From positions 1 to 41,151 of the forward strand of contig JANXTU010000336.1 of assembly GCA_025352235.1 (NCBI GenBank): a stretch of DNA of 41,151 bases, in the 5' to 3' direction. Every line of letters begins with the position of its first letter. Position 1 is the stretch's first letter. The translations under genes and the position numbers were made by a program. Below, piece by piece: positions 1 to 9,409 of this stretch. This stretch comes from Fimbriiglobus sp. GTDB taxonomy: Bacteria; Planctomycetota; Planctomycetia; Gemmatales; Gemmataceae. A model generated the notes under the pieces. That model did not search any database. It saw only the letters and a program-made list of their open reading frames with translations, and was not told the DNA's origin.

Positions 1-942
1 CAGCAACCGGCAGCGTGGTTGGCCAAGTGCGATGCGGAATACCGGGCGATCCTCGCCGAGGAAAAGAAACCGGCCGAGCGGGTTCGATTCGTCACCTACA
101 CGACGAAATACTACCGGGCCGCCGAGTGGCTTTGGGTCTACGGATTGAACGAACAGTATTCGAAGGCCGTCGTCGATGCGAAAATCGACAAGGCCAATAA
201 GACGGTGACCGTCGCCACGACGAACGTCCGCTGTTTGATCCTCCATCCGCTTTCGCTGTCGATCAAGGGCATCCGCATCGACCGGGTGGTCGTCGATGGG
301 GACGCTTTTCAAGTGAAATTCGATTCGATGTCCTGCGTGCTCGTGAAATCCGATGGTAAATGGGACGTCTCGAATTACGAGACCATCCTCAAACAAAAGA
401 CGACGGCGCCCGGGCCGATCGACGATGCGTTCCGCGGCGAGTTCGTCGTCGTTCGCCCATCCGGGCAGGCTTGGCACCGGGCCGTCGGCGACCATGTCGC
501 CGTCGTTGAAAAACAATTCGGGGAACTCTGGGACAAACATCTCCGGGGCAAACTGCCCACGGGCAAATGGGGCGACGCCGGGAATGCCATTCTGTTCGGC
601 GACCCCGGTAGCAATCCGGCCATCGCCGAAGTCCTCCCCAAACTGCCTATCAAATGGACGAACGACGAACTCGTCGTCAACGGCGTCAAGTACGACCCTA
701 AAACCCACTATCCGGCGATGATCTATCCGCACCCGAAGTCCCCCGGCTCGTACGTCGTCCTCAACTCCGGTCACACCTTCAAAGATGCCGACTTCCGGGG
801 GACGAATGCCCTCTTGTATCCGCGCCTCGGGGATTGGGCCGTGCTGAAACCCAAGCCGACGCGCGACGACCCCGGCGCCGTCGAAGTCGTCGCGGCGGGA
901 ATCTTCGACGAGTTCTGGCAGTTCAAAAAAGAGAAGAAGTAA
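1..942 (+). CDS. Prolyl-oligopeptidase-like alpha/beta hydrolase, C-terminal part (5' end outside window)
   Basis: The frame is open from base 1; the TTG at 19 used by the ORF track is internal, so this is the last ~313 residues of a longer protein. I recognise the C-terminal region found in large planctomycete proteins annotated as prolyl oligopeptidase-like or alpha/beta hydrolases, including the stretch YVVLNSGHTF, followed by a segment ending near the 'GDWAVL' motif. The nucleophile Ser region normally lies upstream of what is visible, so catalytic competence cannot be judged. The stop (TAA) lies 6 bp before the convergent stop of the DUF1559 gene, leaving no room for a separate terminator. 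Family assignment rests on memory of this motif and is moderate. Confidence 0.6.
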   Translation, partial: QQPAAWLAKCDAEYRAILAEEKKPAERVRFVTYTTKYYRAAEWLWVYGLNEQYSKAVVDAKIDKANKTVTVATTNVRCLILHPLSLSIKGIRIDRVVVDGDAFQVKFDSMSCVLVKSDGKWDVSNYETILKQKTTAPGPIDDAFRGEFVVVRPSGQAWHRAVGDHVAVVEKQFGELWDKHLRGKLPTGKWGDAGNAILFGDPGSNPAIAEVLPKLPIKWTNDELVVNGVKYDPKTHYPAMIYPHPKSPGSYVVLNSGHTFKDADFRGTNALLYPRLGDWAVLKPKPTRDDPGAVEVVAAGIFDEFWQFKKEKK

Positions 943-948
943 CCGGGC

Positions 949-1791
949 TCAGTCGCCGCCGACGAGCGGGTCTTCGCCGCGGCCGGCGATGGTGAACATC
1001 GAACGGATGACGGCGGGGTTCGTGCGGTCCGTGAAGAAACGGGCACCGCCGTCGGCGATGCCGAAGCCGGCGATGTGGGGGTAGTTACCGCCGAACTGCC
1101 CGCCGACAATGGGCGCCGCCGTGGGCGACACGTCGAGCATCCGCACGGTACTGGGACCGCCGCGGATCCACGGGCCGAGGTCGCTGCGCGTCTCGGCGAA
1201 CAGGACGGTGCTACCGAGGCCGTCGCCGTCGCGGATCGTCAGCAGCGGTGTGGCGGTGTCGTACTGGAAACACCCGGCCCGATTGGGCACCGGCGGCCCG
1301 AGGCCGAGCGTCGCCCCGTCCGGGCCGATGCCGGCGAGGCCGACGAATTGCGCGGGGGCTGGGTCGTCCGGGAGGCGATCCGGCACCGCCCCGGGGACGA
1401 GGAATAACTTCAGCGCGGTCTTCGACAGTTCGCGGTTGCGGTCGCTATCCCACGCGGAAGTGCGGTCGAGTTTTTGCGCCAGCTCGACCGTGTTCTGCCG
1501 CTTCTGGTTCAGGTGTTCCAGCGAGTCGGCGACCCAGCTCAGCCGCTGCTCCGGTGGGAGGTTCGGATTCGCAATCGTCCCTACGGGCACGGCGAAGTTG
1601 CGGACCCCCGGCTGCTGGCCATCCTTCGCATCCTTCTCGTACATCGCGGCGAATTGCCCGAGTTCGCGGAAGTTGTTCAGGCACAGCACGCGGTCGTGGG
1701 CCGCGCGCTGGCGGATGATCCCCATGACGAGGAAGCCGATCACGACGGCACCGAGAAGGATCAACACCGCGACTCCGGCCCGCAAATTCAT
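949..1791 (-). CDS. DUF1559 family, prepilin-like protein
   Basis: 280 residues. The N-terminus is a single hydrophobic helix (about residues 5-27, VAVLILLGAVVIGFLVMG) followed by CLNNFRELGQ, which resembles the 'CxNNLKQLG' segment of the large planctomycete DUF1559 (SBP_bac_10) family. The C-terminal part has the family's 'ADGGARFFTD' type ending. DUF1559 proteins look like type IV pilin-like or pseudopilin-like envelope proteins; their function is unknown. It lacks the canonical 'GFTLIELLVVIAIIGIL' pilin leader, so it is an atypical member. It lies downstream of the PQQ-propeller gene on the same strand, separated by 163 bp that holds a terminator-like hairpin, so it is probably transcribed separately. 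Confidence 0.7.
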   Translation of the reverse strand: MNLRAGVAVLILLGAVVIGFLVMGIIRQRAAHDRVLCLNNFRELGQFAAMYEKDAKDGQQPGVRNFAVPVGTIANPNLPPEQRLSWVADSLEHLNQKRQNTVELAQKLDRTSAWDSDRNRELSKTALKLFLVPGAVPDRLPDDPAPAQFVGLAGIGPDGATLGLGPPVPNRAGCFQYDTATPLLTIRDGDGLGSTVLFAETRSDLGPWIRGGPSTVRMLDVSPTAAPIVGGQFGGNYPHIAGFGIADGGARFFTDRTNPAVIRSMFTIAGRGEDPLVGGD

Positions 1792-1828
1792 CGCGTGTCC
1801 CCTTTCGGATTAGGCCTACGAAAACGGC

Positions 1829-1868
1829 GCGAGCCGGGCACCCCCACCGCGGGAATGGCCCGGCTCGC
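1829..1868 (-). terminator. Candidate terminator after PQQ-propeller gene
   Basis: Perfect 11-bp inverted repeat GCGAGCCGGGC / GCCCGGCTCGC with an 18-nt loop. On the minus strand the stem is followed within a few bases by a short run of T (GCCGTTTTCG). It lies just downstream of the stop of the minus-strand PQQ-propeller gene. The U-tract is short, so Rho-independent function is inferred. Confidence 0.5.
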
Positions 1869-1954
1869 TTCGGCTCTCGCCCGGTTCAATCGTTCTTTTC
1901 GATCTGCACCGGCAGTGCCGGGGCCACGCCCGAGGCAGCGAGCCGTGGTATCCG

Positions 1955-3211
1955 CTACGATCCCTTCGGTCCGTAACAGAAAAGATGCTCGGCGCCGCGG
2001 ATGAAGAGCCGCCCGCCGGCCGCGGCCGGGGACGAGAGCACCGGTTCGCCGACGTCGGACTTGCCCACGGGTTCGTAGCCTTTCGGAGTCGCCTTGAAGG
2101 CGATGGCCTTGCCCGCTTCGTCAATGGCGAACACGGTGCCACCGACGAGGATCGGCGACGACGACACCCCTTTTTGGAAGGCCCGCGCGTCCCAAAGTAG
2201 CTTGCCGGTCTTGGCGTCGGCGCACGCCGCGAAGCCGGTGTCGGTCACCCAGTAGAGGTGATTTTCGAACACCAAGGCGCTCGGCACATACGGCGTTTTG
2301 TCCTTCAATTCCCAGGCTTTGCTCTTGGCTCCGAGGGCTCCCGACCCGTCGGCCTTCACCGCGACCATGTACCGGCCGGCGCCCCCTTCGCCCATGTAGG
2401 CCACGATGTTCCCCGCCGCGAAAACCGGTTGACCGACGGCGCGAAGCTTCTTAGGCGTGGGCCATTCGACGGTGTAACTCCAGTTCGATTTGCCGGTCTT
2501 GGGGTCGTAGCTATCGACGGTCGTCGTGGTGCCCAAGATCAATTGCGTCGGCTTCCCTTTTTCTTCGAGCACCATCGGCGTCGTGTAGCTGGCGCGCTCC
2601 TTGACCCGGTCGACGTGCCATTTCTCTTCGCCCTGGATCGCGTCGAAAGCGACGAGCTTCGCGGACGAATCCGAATCGACGTTGAGGTAGACGAGTCCGT
2701 CGTACACCATCGGCGAGTGGGCGGCGCCGTGCTGAGCCGAATACGTGCCGAGAGATTTGTTCCAAAGTTCTTTGCCGTCGAGATCGTAAGCGAAGAGCGC
2801 GAGCGTCGCGCCGTCCCACACGGCCGCGTAGACGCGCTGGCCATCGCTGGCAGGAGTACTGGATGCCGTCGTGTTCTTCTTGTGCATCGAGTTCGCCTTT
2901 TGGGCGCCGCTGTCTTTCGTCCAGTCGATTTTGCCGGTCTTCGCGTTCAGGCAATGCAGGGACCGTTTCGAATCGTCGGCCGAACTCGACTGAATGAAGA
3001 CGCGATCCCCGACGACGATGGGGCTGCCGTGGCCCGTGCCGGGGAGCGCCGTTTTCCAGAGTTGATCCTTGGCGGTGAACAGCACGGGCGTTTTTTCCTC
3101 GACGACGCCGGTACCGTTGGGCCCGCGCAGCCGGGACCAGTCGGCGGCGCCGGCGAAGCCGAGGGGCAGACTGGCGGCAAGGGCAAACGAGGCGAGGCGG
3201 CGCAGCGTCAT
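1955..3211 (-). CDS. Secreted PQQ-like beta-propeller repeat protein (BamB-like fold)
   Basis: 418 residues from the ATG at 3211; the ORF track extends 147 codons further upstream into non-coding sequence. The chosen start gives a clean signal peptide (MTLRRLASFALAASLPLGFAGAADW) followed by the planctomycete hallmark 'WSRLRGPNGTG'. Repeated 'G..LW/DW' blades follow, for example LNAKTGKIDWTKD, DLDGKELWN, DPKTGKSNWSY and DAKTGKLLWDA, as in PQQ/quinoprotein propellers. No catalytic or PQQ-binding residues can be assigned, and such proteins are usually non-enzymatic binding or scaffold proteins in the periplasm. The SD sequence is weak. It diverges from the VIT-vWA gene across a 262-bp gap. Confidence 0.8.
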   Translation of the reverse strand: MTLRRLASFALAASLPLGFAGAADWSRLRGPNGTGVVEEKTPVLFTAKDQLWKTALPGTGHGSPIVVGDRVFIQSSSADDSKRSLHCLNAKTGKIDWTKDSGAQKANSMHKKNTTASSTPASDGQRVYAAVWDGATLALFAYDLDGKELWNKSLGTYSAQHGAAHSPMVYDGLVYLNVDSDSSAKLVAFDAIQGEEKWHVDRVKERASYTTPMVLEEKGKPTQLILGTTTTVDSYDPKTGKSNWSYTVEWPTPKKLRAVGQPVFAAGNIVAYMGEGGAGRYMVAVKADGSGALGAKSKAWELKDKTPYVPSALVFENHLYWVTDTGFAACADAKTGKLLWDARAFQKGVSSSPILVGGTVFAIDEAGKAIAFKATPKGYEPVGKSDVGEPVLSSPAAAGGRLFIRGAEHLFCYGPKGS

Positions 3212-3302
3212 GGAAGGAAACTCGGGGTGGGCATGGGTATCGGCAAAAGAATTGTCGCATCGTGCAGGGGCGGGCCGCAATCGGAATTTCCCCCCGATCG
3301 AT

Positions 3303-3330
3303 TTGACAAACCCGATTTGGAGGTTATATC
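3303..3330 (+). promoter_or_regulatory. Sigma70-type promoter for the VIT-vWA gene
   Basis: TTGACA at 3303-3308 and TATATC at 3325-3330 with a 16-bp spacer, close to the housekeeping consensus. Predicted transcription start is near 3337, leaving a ~137-nt leader before the ATG at 3474. It lies in the divergent gap 3212-3473, in which I saw nothing else except the start region of the minus-strand gene. Confidence 0.55.
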
Positions 3331-3473
3331 CTTCTGTACACTTCGTGTTCGCAATATCACCGTCCCCACTTGTAACGACCCCGTCACTTCCCGGCCTTCT
3401 GCAATCGAAGGGCCGGGCCGCGTCGTTTATAGTGCATCGGGAACCCTCTCCCTCCGCGTTCTTGGAGATCGCC

Positions 3474-5897
3474 ATGCGTCGATTGCTCGGGGTAGCCTCG
3501 CTGCTCCTGATTTTGACCCCGAATTCGTTCGGCCGCGGTCTGCTGGTGCCGGACGACGTGAAACTCCCGCCGCTGGCGATGGTCAACCACATCGTGAACG
3601 TGAAGATCGAAGACCAAGTGGCGATCACGACCGTCGAACAGACCTTCCGCAATCACACCGATCGCAACCTCGAAGCGACGTATTTGTTCCCGATCCCCAA
3701 AGGGGCGAGCGTGAACAAATTCACGATGTGGGTCGACGGCAAAGAAACGACCGGCGAACTCCTCGACGCCAAGAAGGCGAGCGCGGTTTACACGAGCATC
3801 GTGCAGCGGACGCAGGACCCCGGCCTGCTCGAATATCTCGGCAACAGCATGATGCGATTGAAGGTCTTCCCGATTCCGCCGAAGGGCGATCAAAAAGTGA
3901 AGATCAGCTTTACGTCCGTCAGCCAGCAAGACGGCGGCATCGTCGAATACATTTACCCGCTGAAGACCGACGGCAAAGGGACGCGCACCCTCGAGAAGTT
4001 CTCGGTGACGGTGACCATCGCTTCGCAAAATCCGGTGCAGTCGATCTACAGCCCGACGCACGCCATCGACATCAAGCGGAAGGGCGAGAAGGAGGCCGTC
4101 GTCGAATTCGAAAAGAACCAAGCGACGCTCGATAAGGATTTCCAACTCTTCTACAGCGTCGGCAAAGCGGACATCGGCCTGACGCCGGTTCTCTACCGGC
4201 CGGTCAGCAGTGAAGACGGCTACTTCATGCTGCTCATCACGCCGCAACTCGAGTCGATGAAGAACCGCATCCCGCGCGACCTCGTGTTGGTACTCGACAC
4301 GTCGGGCAGCATGTCCGACCTCAAAATGTCGCAGGCGAAAAAGGCGTTGAAGCTCTGTTTGAATCAACTCGGCGACAAAGATCGCTTCAGCATCGTCAGT
4401 TTCGCCACGGCCGTGCGGACCTACCAAGATACCCTGAGCGACGCGACGCCGGACCAGCTCGAAAAAGCCACGAAGTGGGTCGACGACCTCCGCGCCGGCG
4501 GCGGCACCGCCATCCAACCGGCGTTGAACACGGCCCTCGACCTGCGCGGCAAAGACGCGGGTCGTTCGTTCAACATCGTCTTCTTCACCGACGGCCAGCC
4601 GACGGTCGATGAGCGCGACCCGGCGAAGATCGTCAAAAACGTCATCGACAAAAACACGGCCAGCACGCGCATCTTCACCTTCGGCGTCGGCGACGACGTG
4701 AACGCCGCGATGCTCGACCAACTCGCGGACAGCACGCGGGCCATCAGCACCTACGTCCGCCCGGCCGAGGATATCGAAGTCAAGGCGTCGTCGCTCTACG
4801 CCAAAATCAGCCACCCGGTCATGACGAACGTGAAACTGACGACGACGAACGTCATGTTCAACGAAGTCTACCCGCAGCAACTCCCCGACCTCTTCCACGG
4901 TGGCCAGCTCGTCGTCTTCGGGCGATTCAGCGGCAGCGGTCACGCGGCCATCAAACTGACGGGCCTCGTCGGCAAGGACGAAAAAGAACTCGTCTACGAA
5001 GTCGATTTCCCCGTGAAGACCGAAGGCGGCCGGGAGTTCGTCGAGCACCTGTGGGCACGGCGCAAGGTCGGTTTCATCCTCGATCAGATCCGCATCAACG
5101 GCGAGCAGAAAGAACTCGTCGAAGAAGTGACGGCGCTGGCCAAGAAGTACGGTATCGCCACGCCGTATACGAGCTACCTCGTGGTGCCCGACGCGCCGGT
5201 GCCGGTGGTCAACTTCGGCAAACCGAACGATGCGAAGTTCGAAACCGGTATCGGCGCCGCGCCCCCCGGTCTCGCCCCGGCGCCCGGGGGCCCCGGCGGC
5301 AAGCCCCAAGCCGTCGGCGACTTCGCCAAGGACCTCGCCAAGAAGCAAGATCCGGGCAAAGCCGGCGAAGGGCTCGGCGGCGGCCGCGGGGTCGTACAAG
5401 ATCGCATCTTGAACGAACAACTCGAAAAGATGACCCCCGAGCAACGCAAAGGCGCTTACGCCGACGCGCTCAACCGGGCCAAAGGCGATACGAAGTCGTT
5501 CGACGACGCCAACAAGAACTACAAAAAGAAGCGGCTGTTCGATAACCAAACCGGCCGGCTCGGCGTCGATTTGGCCCAAGCGTCTCAAAGCCTGCGCAAC
5601 CAAGAACGCCTCACGCAAACGGCGAACAAACTGCTCCTCGGCCGCAACTGCGTCGAGTTCGGCGGCGTCTGGATCGACGATCAATTCAGCGACAAGACGA
5701 AGACCGTCACCGTGAAAGCCCAAAGCGCGGCCTACTTCCGCCTGCTCGAACAACAACCGACTCTGAAGGACGTCTTCCGCGTCGGCAACCACTTGGTCTG
5801 GATTGCCCCGAGCGGCACGGGCCTCATCATCGACGCCGACACCGGTCTCGAAACGATCGAAGACGCCGCAATCGCGGCGCTATTCGAGAAAAGTTAG
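3474..5897 (+). CDS. Secreted VIT and von Willebrand factor A domain protein
   Basis: 807 residues. The ORF track begins at 3069, but the ATG at 3474 has GGAG 8 bases upstream and opens a signal peptide (MRRLLGVASLLLILTPNSFGRG). A VIT domain covers about residues 20-150 (VNHIVNVKIEDQVAITTVEQTF, then ATYLFPIPKGASV). The vWA domain starts near residue 268 (LVLVLDTSGSM), and the MIDAS motif DTSGS at about 275 is intact, so metal-dependent ligand binding is expected. The segment 'KYGIATPYTSYLVV' near residue 560 is typical of VIT-vWA proteins (inter-alpha-trypsin-inhibitor heavy-chain-like). A Gly/Pro-rich linker and a ~170-residue C-terminal region of unknown role follow. No catalytic function is implied; it is probably an envelope adhesion or assembly protein. 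Confidence 0.88.
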   Translation: MRRLLGVASLLLILTPNSFGRGLLVPDDVKLPPLAMVNHIVNVKIEDQVAITTVEQTFRNHTDRNLEATYLFPIPKGASVNKFTMWVDGKETTGELLDAKKASAVYTSIVQRTQDPGLLEYLGNSMMRLKVFPIPPKGDQKVKISFTSVSQQDGGIVEYIYPLKTDGKGTRTLEKFSVTVTIASQNPVQSIYSPTHAIDIKRKGEKEAVVEFEKNQATLDKDFQLFYSVGKADIGLTPVLYRPVSSEDGYFMLLITPQLESMKNRIPRDLVLVLDTSGSMSDLKMSQAKKALKLCLNQLGDKDRFSIVSFATAVRTYQDTLSDATPDQLEKATKWVDDLRAGGGTAIQPALNTALDLRGKDAGRSFNIVFFTDGQPTVDERDPAKIVKNVIDKNTASTRIFTFGVGDDVNAAMLDQLADSTRAISTYVRPAEDIEVKASSLYAKISHPVMTNVKLTTTNVMFNEVYPQQLPDLFHGGQLVVFGRFSGSGHAAIKLTGLVGKDEKELVYEVDFPVKTEGGREFVEHLWARRKVGFILDQIRINGEQKELVEEVTALAKKYGIATPYTSYLVVPDAPVPVVNFGKPNDAKFETGIGAAPPGLAPAPGGPGGKPQAVGDFAKDLAKKQDPGKAGEGLGGGRGVVQDRILNEQLEKMTPEQRKGAYADALNRAKGDTKSFDDANKNYKKKRLFDNQTGRLGVDLAQASQSLRNQERLTQTANKLLLGRNCVEFGGVWIDDQFSDKTKTVTVKAQSAAYFRLLEQQPTLKDVFRVGNHLVWIAPSGTGLIIDADTGLETIEDAAIAALFEKS

Positions 5898-5906
5898 CCG
5901 CGGCGC

Positions 5907-5938
5907 GGGGGCAGGACGAAATCGAGCGTCTCGCCCCC
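5907..5938 (+). terminator. Candidate hairpin terminator after VIT-vWA gene
   Basis: A GC-rich imperfect hairpin, GGGGGCAGGACG / CGTCTCGCCCCC, 10 of 12 positions pairing, sits 9 bp after the stop and is followed by only TT. It is plausible as a terminator but lacks a proper U-tract. Confidence 0.35.
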
Positions 5939-6001
5939 TTCCCATCACGTGCCGATTTCCGGTATCCTAATCCGCATCGCAACTCCTCCTCGGTGGCACC
6001 G

Positions 6002-8935
6002 ATGCGCTCCATCATCGTCTTCGCATTCGCAAGCCTAGCGCTCTCTTCGACACTCCCGGCCGCCGAACCGGTGGCGACCCGCAAGCCGTGGACGACCGGC
6101 AAGATCACCGGGAGTCCGGAAGCGCCGCCGCCTTACAAATCGGCCGATGCGTTCCCGAATGCGAAGTTCGACCACCCGTTGCTGATGGCCCGAATGCCCG
6201 GCAGCGGTCGGATGGTCGTCGGCGAACAAGGGGGCAAAATCTTCGCGGTGCCGAAGGCCAAAGACGGCAAGCCGGAGCTGCTCGCCGACCTGCCGAAAGA
6301 GTTGAAGGATCTCAAGTCGCTCAAAGATTCGGACGGATTCGAGGCGCTGTACGGGTTTGCCTTCCACCCTGACTTCGCCAAAAATCGCACTGTCTTCGTT
6401 TGCTACACGCTGAAGCCGAAGTCCGGTATCAAGAACCTCACCGACGGCACGCGGGTGTCGCGTTTCCAACTGACCGCGGGCGATTCTCCGAAGCTCGATG
6501 GCTCGACGGAGGAAGTCGTCATCGCCTTCCTGCAAGGGGGCCACAATGGCGGCGACTTGCACTTCGGCCCGAAGGACGGCTACCTCTACATTTCCACCGG
6601 CGACGCGGCCGACCCGAATCCGCCCGACCCCTTCAAGACGGGTCAGGATTGCTCGGACTTGCTCAGCAGCGTCTTGCGGATCGATGTCAATGCAAAAGAT
6701 GCCGGGAAGAACTACGCGATCCCGAAGGACAATCCCTTCGTCGGTGCCACGCACGACGGCAAACCGGTGCGGCCCGAAATCTGGAGCTACGGCTTCCGCA
6801 ACCCGTGGCGGATGAGTTTCGACCGCGGGACCGGCGAGCTGTGGGTCGGCGATGTCGGCTGGGAAAACTGGGAGATGATCCACCGCCTGAGCAAAGGGAG
6901 CAACCACGGTTGGAGCGTCCAAGAAGCCCGTCAGCCGATCAACACGCATTTGAAAATCGGCCCGACGCCGGTGCGGGCGCCGGCCATCGAACTCGATCAT
7001 TCGCAAGCGGCCAGTGTCACGGGCGGCTACGTCTACCGCGGCAAAAAGTATCCCGAACTCGTCGGCCAATACATTTTCGGCGACTACATGACGAAGCGCA
7101 TCTGGTCCGCGAAGTTCGACGGTGACAGGCTAGTGTCACTGAAGGACATCACCGCGCCGACGGTGCGGATCGTCGCCTTCGGCGAAGACGCGGACGGCGA
7201 ACTGTTCCTCCTCGACTACGACACGGGGAAGGTCCACACCCTCGAAGCGAATACGCAACCGGCCTACGACCCGAAGACGTTCCCGAAGACGCTGCGCGAG
7301 ACGGGGCTGTTCCAAGACGTGATGAAGCACGAGTTGGCCGAAGGAGTTCAAGCCTTCGAGATCAACGCGCCGATGTGGCACGACGGGGCCACCGGCCTGC
7401 GGTTCGTCGCGGTGCCGGGCACCGAACCGATCCGGGACATCGAAGGGCGCAAAGCCCTCGGCGGCACCATCGACTGGTTACCGTACCAGTTCCATTTCCC
7501 GAAGGATTCGGTACTCGGCAAGACGTTGACCGTCCGGAAGGATGAGAAGACGAAACTCCGCGTCGAGACGCAAATTCTGCACTACGACGGCTTCTATTGG
7601 CAGGCTTACACTTACGCTTGGCGCGCCGATCATTCCGACGCCGATCTCGTCGCGGCCGACGGTGCCGAGAAGCAGATCGTCGTCGACGACTCCCGCGTGC
7701 TCGGTGGCAAACGGGAACTCAATTGGAACTTCGCGAGCCGGACGCAGTGTTTGACTTGCCACACGCCGTGGGCCGAAACGACGCTGGCGTTCAACGTCGG
7801 CCAATTGAACAAGCGGAAGCAACTCGCCGAACTCTGCGACAGCGGTCTGTTGAAGCGCGTCAAAGGCGATGGCAAACCGAACCCGGCTTACGACGACAAG
7901 AACACGGCCAAGTTGCCGAAGCTGACCGACCCGATCGATGCGGATGCGAAAATCGTCGACCGCGCCCGCAGCTACCTCCAAGTGAATTGCTCGCACTGCC
8001 ACCGCAACGGCGGCGGCGGAGCCGTGAGCTTCGAACTCACCATCGGCAACGACCTCAAAGGCGTTCTCGACAAACGCCCAAGCCGCGGCGACTTCGGCGT
8101 GAAAGAACCGCGCATCATCGCCCCAGGGGTGCCGGAACGCAGCACGCTGCTGTGGCGGATGGCGAAGTTCGGCAAAGATCGGATGCCGCACATCGGCGCG
8201 GACACGGTCGACGCCAAGGGTGTTGAATTGATGCACGAATGGATCAAAGGCCTCGGCAAACCCGACCCGGTGACCGGCGAAGCGATCGCCGTGGATGACT
8301 ACTCCAAGCTGTTGGCCACGACGGCCGGGGCGATGAAGCTCGCGCTCGATGCCGGGTGCGATTGCAACGAATCGTCCGCGATTTTCGCGGCCGCGCAGAC
8401 GCTTCAACCCGGCCCCGTGCGCGATCTGTTCGAAGGCTATTTCCCACCGCAGAAAGGGGAACGTAAGCTCGGCCCAAACCCGCGGCCGCGGACGATCCTC
8501 GGTTTGACGGGCGATGCGAAACGCGGCGAAGTGCTCTTTCTGGCGGAACGATCGCAGTGCGTCGTCTGCCACAAACACGCCGGGAAGGGGAACGAAATCG
8601 GCCCCGACTTGGCGAAGCTGACCGGCGTCCGGACGAAAGACGACTGGCTCGAAAGCCTGCTTGAGCCGTCCCGCCGCGTCGAACCGGCTTATCAAGCCTA
8701 CACGCTCAAGTCGCTCGACGGCACCGCGGTGACAGGTGTGCTCGTCAAGAAAGACGGGGCGGGGATCACGCTCAAAGACGCCAAGGCGGTGCTCGTCACG
8801 GTGAAGTCGGAAGACGTCGAAAGCTTCGCCCCGGCGCGGGAATCGCTGATGCCGCGCGGGCTGCTCGCCGAGTTCACTGCGCAACAAGCGGCCGACTTGC
8901 TGGCCTTCCTCGAAGCGAACGGGAGATCGAAATGA
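6002..8935 (+). CDS. Secreted PQQ-dependent sugar dehydrogenase-like propeller fused to c-type cytochrome domains
   Basis: 977 residues from the ATG at 6002 (a GTG three codons upstream is the alternative). Signal peptide: MRSIIVFAFASLALSSTLPAAEP. Residues ~50-420 are a glucose/sorbosone dehydrogenase propeller (ALYGFAFHPDF, GGDLHFGPKDGYLYISTGDA, EIWSYGFRNPWRMSFD, GGYVYRGKKYPEL). A middle domain carries CLTCH (C583) and CSHCH (C663). The C-terminal ~130 residues match the planctomycete putative heme-binding domain (TIGR02603 type), with CVVCH at C853 and 'GNEIGPDL'. Three CxxCH motifs imply three covalent hemes and electron transfer from an oxidised substrate to the periplasmic respiratory chain. 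The substrate is unknown. The stop overlaps the next gene by 4 bp (ATGA), indicating translational coupling. Confidence 0.85.
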   Translation: MRSIIVFAFASLALSSTLPAAEPVATRKPWTTGKITGSPEAPPPYKSADAFPNAKFDHPLLMARMPGSGRMVVGEQGGKIFAVPKAKDGKPELLADLPKELKDLKSLKDSDGFEALYGFAFHPDFAKNRTVFVCYTLKPKSGIKNLTDGTRVSRFQLTAGDSPKLDGSTEEVVIAFLQGGHNGGDLHFGPKDGYLYISTGDAADPNPPDPFKTGQDCSDLLSSVLRIDVNAKDAGKNYAIPKDNPFVGATHDGKPVRPEIWSYGFRNPWRMSFDRGTGELWVGDVGWENWEMIHRLSKGSNHGWSVQEARQPINTHLKIGPTPVRAPAIELDHSQAASVTGGYVYRGKKYPELVGQYIFGDYMTKRIWSAKFDGDRLVSLKDITAPTVRIVAFGEDADGELFLLDYDTGKVHTLEANTQPAYDPKTFPKTLRETGLFQDVMKHELAEGVQAFEINAPMWHDGATGLRFVAVPGTEPIRDIEGRKALGGTIDWLPYQFHFPKDSVLGKTLTVRKDEKTKLRVETQILHYDGFYWQAYTYAWRADHSDADLVAADGAEKQIVVDDSRVLGGKRELNWNFASRTQCLTCHTPWAETTLAFNVGQLNKRKQLAELCDSGLLKRVKGDGKPNPAYDDKNTAKLPKLTDPIDADAKIVDRARSYLQVNCSHCHRNGGGGAVSFELTIGNDLKGVLDKRPSRGDFGVKEPRIIAPGVPERSTLLWRMAKFGKDRMPHIGADTVDAKGVELMHEWIKGLGKPDPVTGEAIAVDDYSKLLATTAGAMKLALDAGCDCNESSAIFAAAQTLQPGPVRDLFEGYFPPQKGERKLGPNPRPRTILGLTGDAKRGEVLFLAERSQCVVCHKHAGKGNEIGPDLAKLTGVRTKDDWLESLLEPSRRVEPAYQAYTLKSLDGTAVTGVLVKKDGAGITLKDAKAVLVTVKSEDVESFAPARESLMPRGLLAEFTAQQAADLLAFLEANGRSK

Positions 8936-9399
8936 TCCGGCCCGCGACGCCCGCCGACGTGTCGGTGATTTTGGAACTGATCCGGGCGCTGGCGGTCTAC
9001 GAGAAGCTCGAAGATTCCGTGGTGATCCGCGCCGAAGATTTGGCCGTGCACCTCTTCGGCCTCCGGCCGTACGCGGAGTGCCTACTCGCCGAGGACGCCG
9101 GCCGCGTCGTCGGCTTCGCCCTATTCTTCCACAACTATTCCACGTTCCGGGGCCAACCGGGGATCTACCTCGAAGATCTGTTCGTGAGGCCGGAGTTTCG
9201 GGGCGCGGGCCACGGGAAAGCTCTGTTCGTCGAACTCGCCCGGCTGGCGGTCGAACGGGATTGCGGCCGGATGGAGTGGTCGGTGCTCGATTGGAATGCC
9301 CCGGCCATCGCGTTCTACGAATCGCTCGGGGCCGCGCCGCACGGGGGATGGTCGACGTACCGATTGACCGGCGACGCGCTGGCCGCACTGGGCCGGTGA
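8932..9399 (+). CDS. GNAT family N-acetyltransferase, diamine-acetyltransferase-like
   Basis: 155 residues with full GNAT architecture: MIRPATPADVSVILELIRAL at the start, the acetyl-CoA binding motif A 'RPEFRGAGHGKALF' (R90-GAGHG) and the later 'WNAPAIAFYESLGA' motif B. The arrangement, including 'YEKLEDSVV' and the 'HNYSTFRGQPGIYLEDL' stretch, resembles spermidine/spermine (SSAT-like) or thialysine acetyltransferases, so a small amine substrate is likely but unproved. Its ATG overlaps the stop of the heme dehydrogenase gene (ATGA), so the two are co-translated although no functional link is obvious. It converges on the membrane vWA gene with a 10-bp gap. Confidence 0.85.
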   Translation: MIRPATPADVSVILELIRALAVYEKLEDSVVIRAEDLAVHLFGLRPYAECLLAEDAGRVVGFALFFHNYSTFRGQPGIYLEDLFVRPEFRGAGHGKALFVELARLAVERDCGRMEWSVLDWNAPAIAFYESLGAAPHGGWSTYRLTGDALAALGR

Positions 9400-9409
9400 C
9401 AACCCGGTG

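Noticed and set aside
3384-5792. 802-codon minus-strand ORF opposite the VIT-vWA gene
   Set aside because: High-GC antisense shadow: no family, low-complexity composition rich in E, R, D and V, and a well-supported gene on the other strand.
7478-9388. 636-codon minus-strand ORF opposite the dehydrogenase and GNAT genes
   Set aside because: Antisense shadow rich in Arg and Pro, with no recognisable domain, spanning two well-defined plus-strand genes.
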